Assembly (NCBI GenBank): GCA_963519075.1
Contig: CAUQMH010000020.1
Span: forward strand, 1 to 19,902
Length of the DNA: 19,902 nt
Direction of reading: 5' to 3'
DNA from: JABCPE02 sp963519075
GTDB lineage: Bacteria; Bacteroidota; Bacteroidia; Flavobacteriales; Weeksellaceae
Shown here: one piece after another, positions 17,374-19,902 of the stretch
Position numbering within the stretch: the stretch's first letter is position 1
Layout: each line of letters starts with the position of its first letter
The notes under the pieces: generated by a model
Database searches by the model: none
Told to the model about the DNA's origin: nothing
What the model saw: the letters and a program-made list of their open reading frames with translations, nothing else
Made by a program: the position numbers and the translations under genes

Positions 17374-19590
17374 ATGATAGACTCTATTACAATAAAGAAT
17401 GTTGCAACCTATGACAATGAAGGTGTCAAAATTAATAATCTGAAAAAAATTAATTTTATCTATGGAGGAAATGGTACAGGAAAAACAACAATCTCTAATT
17501 ATCTAAAAAATCAGGATGATGATAAATATAATGATTGTGAAATTGTATGGAAAAATAATCTTTCAGTTTCAACACTTGTCTATAATAAGAAGTTTAGAGA
17601 TGAAAACTTTGGCTTAGGGAAGATCAAAGGTGTTTTTACTCTTGGAAAAGCAACAAAAGAAGATAAGGAACTAGTAGAATCCAAATTTGCAGAATTGAAA
17701 AACCTTAGAGAAGAAGAAGGAAAGAAAATACAGACTTTAAATAAATTTGATGATGAAAAAAATTACATAGAAAATTCATTTATAGAATTGTGTTGGAAAA
17801 ACTTAAAAATCAAATATGAAAAAGTTTTCTATGAAGCATTCGGAGGTGCCTTACATAAAAAAACCTTTAAGGAGAAATTATTAAAAGAATTTAGTAACAA
17901 TGTAAGTAGTTTAGTTTCTTATGATGATTTATTACAAAGAGCAAATACTATTTTCAGAGAAGTACCACAAAACATAGAACTATTAAGAATAATAGAGTTT
18001 GACAATATTTTACAAATAGAAGAAAATAGTATTTGGAATAAAAAAATAGTAGGAAAAAGAGATATTGACATAGCTGGTTTTATTCAACGATTAAATATAA
18101 GTGATTGGGTTCATCAAGGGAAAAATTATATACAAAAAGATAGCAATGTTTGTCCTTTTTGCCAACAAGAAACTATAACAGATGATTTTAAGAAACAATT
18201 AGAAAACTTTTTTGATGAAAGTTATATCAATGATATTAATTTATTGAAAGAACTTTTCGGTTCTTATACAAATCTGACATCAAATATTTTAAATGAATTA
18301 AATAAGATTGAGGAGCGAGAAAAGAATTTAGGTAATTCAAAACTAGATATAGATAAGTATTCCTCTTATTTAAAGACACTAAATAGCCAAATTATAGCTA
18401 ATAATGAAAAAATAAATACAAAATTAAAAGAACCAAGTAGAGAATTAACATTACAACCTGTTAGAGAACAATTAGTGTTAATTTCTAATTTGATTAATGA
18501 AGCTAATGAAAAAATAAAGACACATAATCAAATTGTTACTAATTTTAATAATGAAAAAAATATCTTAATAAGTGATATATGGAAATTTCTCTCAGAAGAA
18601 TTAAAAAATGAAATAGCTGAATTTAGACGAAATTTCAATGGTAAAAATAATGCTATTGAAAATATAAAGGGATTCTTAAGAGAAAATAATAGAAGACAAT
18701 CTATTTTAGAAAATGAAATTAAAGAACTTAATAAAAATATTGTAGGCATTGAATCAACGATAGATGATATAAATACTCTTTTAAGAAATATGGGATTTCT
18801 TAGTTTTAAAATAGTATCAGCAGAGGAAAAAGGGTATTATAAGATTATTAGAGAAAATGGAGAAGTTGCAGAAGATACTTTAAGTGAAGGAGAAATTACT
18901 TTTATTACTTTTTTATATTTTCTTCAATTAGCAGAAGGAGGGTTATCAGAAGACAATATTACTGAACAAAGAGTTTTAGTTATAGATGATCCCATTTCAA
19001 GTTTAGATAGTAATATATTATTTATTGTCAGTACTCTACTTAAAGATTTTATTAAAAATATTAAGGAAGGGAAAGGTAATATTGTTCAATTAATCCTTTT
19101 TACACATAATATCTATTTTCATAAAGAAGTTTCTTTTGTTGATATGCGCAATAATGATTCTAAAAATATCACTAATCATTGGATTTTAAGAAAGAATGGT
19201 AATATTTCTTCTATACAAGCTTATGAAGAAGAGAATCCTATACAAACATCATATCAATTATTATGGAGCGAAATGAGAAATGATAATATTTCTTCTATTT
19301 TATCTATTCAAAATATAATGAGAAGAATTTTAGAAAACTATTTTAAGCTATTAGGCAATATTACTGCCGAGACTATTATTGACAAATTTCCAACAATACC
19401 AGATAAACAAATATGTAAATCACTATATTATTGGATAAATGATGGCTCTCATTCTTTAAACGAAGATATTGAATTAGAGTTAGCAGAGCATACAATTCAA
19501 AATTATAAAGATGTATTTAGAAAAATATTTAAATACTCAGGACATATAGCTCATTATAATATGATGATGGGTATTTCTGAAAGTGATTAA
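17374..19590 (+). CDS. RloC/PrrC-type ABC ATPase with zinc-hook motif and putative anticodon-nuclease domain
   Basis: A 738-residue SMC/Rad50-like ATPase of the AAA_13 group. Walker A is GNGTGKTT (32-39); the ABC signature is L503-SEGE; Walker B is VLVIDDPISSLDS with D538/D539 and a D-loop; the H-loop is LFTHN (H578). Between the two ATPase halves are long charged coiled-coil stretches around CPFC (C260, C263), a zinc-hook-like pair. After the ATPase core, R650-R-I-L-E654 and, 39 residues on, NDGSH693 reproduce the Arg-Glu-His arrangement of the PrrC/RloC anticodon nucleases, which cut or excise the wobble nucleotide of tRNA during phage infection. Length fits RloC (about 750) and not PrrC (about 400). 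The gene is much more AT-rich than its neighbours (20-25% GC in lines counted, against about 40% or more in cysS), pointing to horizontal gain. No restriction-modification gene is visible beside it. RNase activity is inferred from motifs only; a Septu-like or other ABC defence ATPase is the alternative. Confidence 0.8.
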   Translation: MIDSITIKNVATYDNEGVKINNLKKINFIYGGNGTGKTTISNYLKNQDDDKYNDCEIVWKNNLSVSTLVYNKKFRDENFGLGKIKGVFTLGKATKEDKELVESKFAELKNLREEEGKKIQTLNKFDDEKNYIENSFIELCWKNLKIKYEKVFYEAFGGALHKKTFKEKLLKEFSNNVSSLVSYDDLLQRANTIFREVPQNIELLRIIEFDNILQIEENSIWNKKIVGKRDIDIAGFIQRLNISDWVHQGKNYIQKDSNVCPFCQQETITDDFKKQLENFFDESYINDINLLKELFGSYTNLTSNILNELNKIEEREKNLGNSKLDIDKYSSYLKTLNSQIIANNEKINTKLKEPSRELTLQPVREQLVLISNLINEANEKIKTHNQIVTNFNNEKNILISDIWKFLSEELKNEIAEFRRNFNGKNNAIENIKGFLRENNRRQSILENEIKELNKNIVGIESTIDDINTLLRNMGFLSFKIVSAEEKGYYKIIRENGEVAEDTLSEGEITFITFLYFLQLAEGGLSEDNITEQRVLVIDDPISSLDSNILFIVSTLLKDFIKNIKEGKGNIVQLILFTHNIYFHKEVSFVDMRNNDSKNITNHWILRKNGNISSIQAYEEENPIQTSYQLLWSEMRNDNISSILSIQNIMRRILENYFKLLGNITAETIIDKFPTIPDKQICKSLYYWINDGSHSLNEDIELELAEHTIQNYKDVFRKIFKYSGHIAHYNMMMGISESD

Positions 19591-19630
19591 TCAGAAATTA
19601 TTATACAATTCTTTTATTACCCCTCATAGA

Positions 19631-19799
19631 ATGAAAATAATAAACGAAACAGATAAAAACGAAATGCTCAATCATTTAGAAAGTTTAAAAGTAGATACTG
19701 AGCGCCAGTAGGAAAGATGAAGGCAAAATCACACCTGATGAATGGGGAATCCTACAATGGAAGCATTTTGACCATCATTTACGACAATTCGGGGCGTAA
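19631..19799 (+). pseudogene. Collapsed DinB/DUF1569-type gene, only the two ends left
   Basis: ATG at 19631 opens 26 codons (MKIINETDKNEMLNHLESLK..., ending ERQ) and stops at TAG 19709-19711. In the +1 frame from 19713 follow 28 codons, KDEGKITPDEWGILQWKHFD then HHLRQFGA, ending at TAA 19797-19799. The second part is the typical C-terminus of DUF1569/DinB-like proteins (EW...KHxDHHLxQFG), and the first part looks like their N-terminus, where W-G-K-M normally follows. About 54 codons remain of a family usually near 150, so the middle has been lost and the frame broken. The remnant starts 40 bases after the RloC-like gene. The family call rests on motif memory. Confidence 0.7.
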
Positions 19800-19808
19800 T
19801 AAGATATT

Positions 19809-19833
19809 TCAAAGGGCAAATTTTGCCCTTTGA
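19809..19833 (+). terminator. Intrinsic terminator after the pseudogene
   Basis: An 11-bp perfect stem: TCAAAGGGCAA (19809-19819), loop ATT, TTGCCCTTTGA (19823-19833), followed by the T-rich run TTTGTATTTT. It would end transcripts coming through the RloC-like gene and the DUF1569 remnant and separates them from the gene that starts at 19866. Confidence 0.82.
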
Positions 19834-19865
19834 TTTGTATTTTGGAAAATTAAAACATTACAATT

Positions 19866-19902
19866 ATGTCGATGGAGCAAAAAGACAAAGAACAAATGGA
19901 GC
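19866..19902 (+). CDS. Start of an unidentified gene, cut by window edge
   Basis: After the terminator, ATG at 19866 begins MSMEQKDKEQME and remains open to the last base. Thirty-two bases of AT-rich leader separate it from the hairpin. The stretch is too short to identify the product or to prove that it is coding; a second ATG two codons later could be the real start. Confidence 0.4.
   Translation, partial: MSMEQKDKEQME

Noticed and set aside
1..19590. Functional link between tilS, cysS and the putative tRNase because all act on tRNA
   Set aside because: They are 15 kb apart or merely adjacent, on separate transcripts, and differ in composition; the association is most simply chance.
1..19902. 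CRISPR arrays, insertion sequences, tRNA or rRNA genes
   Set aside because: Read through for regularly spaced repeats, terminal inverted repeats, transposase motifs and tRNA-like cloverleaf ends; none was seen.

Overview
The window looks like chromosome of a Flavobacteriales bacterium (Bacteroidota), probably of the Weeksellaceae/Chryseobacterium type. The evidence is a gldH lipoprotein gene, a SusC-like TonB-dependent receptor paired with a DUF5689 surface lipoprotein, Bacteroidota-type promoters (TTG-N19-TAnnTTTG), A-rich leaders instead of strong Shine-Dalgarno sites, and moderate-to-low GC. The family assignment is inference from gene style; no rRNA or tRNA gene is present.

Layout. 1-968: 3' part of tilS (+). 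984-3023: two minus-strand genes, a CPBP intramembrane protease and a secreted endonuclease/exonuclease/phosphatase protein, placed head-to-tail with no gap. 3173-7355: divergent plus-strand pair, a TonB-dependent receptor and a DUF5689 lipoprotein, closed by a strong bidirectional hairpin at 7371-7398. With the divergent nuclease these look like one surface system for handling extracellular nucleic acid or phosphate (inference). 7420-13485: minus-strand operon ricT - gldH - pbp1A - folE - aldehyde dehydrogenase with short gaps or overlap, led by a near-perfect promoter at 13506-13535. 13554-15683: tex (-). 15780-17258: cysS (+), divergent from tex.

17374-19590 is the accessory part. A strikingly AT-rich gene encodes a 738-residue ABC-type ATPase with a zinc-hook-like CPFC and a C-terminal R-x-x-x-E...H arrangement, as in the RloC/PrrC anticodon nucleases (phage-defence tRNases). 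It stands without a visible restriction-modification partner. Directly after it lies a collapsed DinB/DUF1569-type gene (19631-19799) in which only the two ends survive, then a good terminator (19809-19833) and the first codons of another gene at the window edge.

Most of the window is ordinary housekeeping. The parts worth a second look are the RloC-like gene and its scarred right flank, the receptor/lipoprotein/nuclease locus, and the zero-gap in-frame junction between the nuclease and the CPBP protease.
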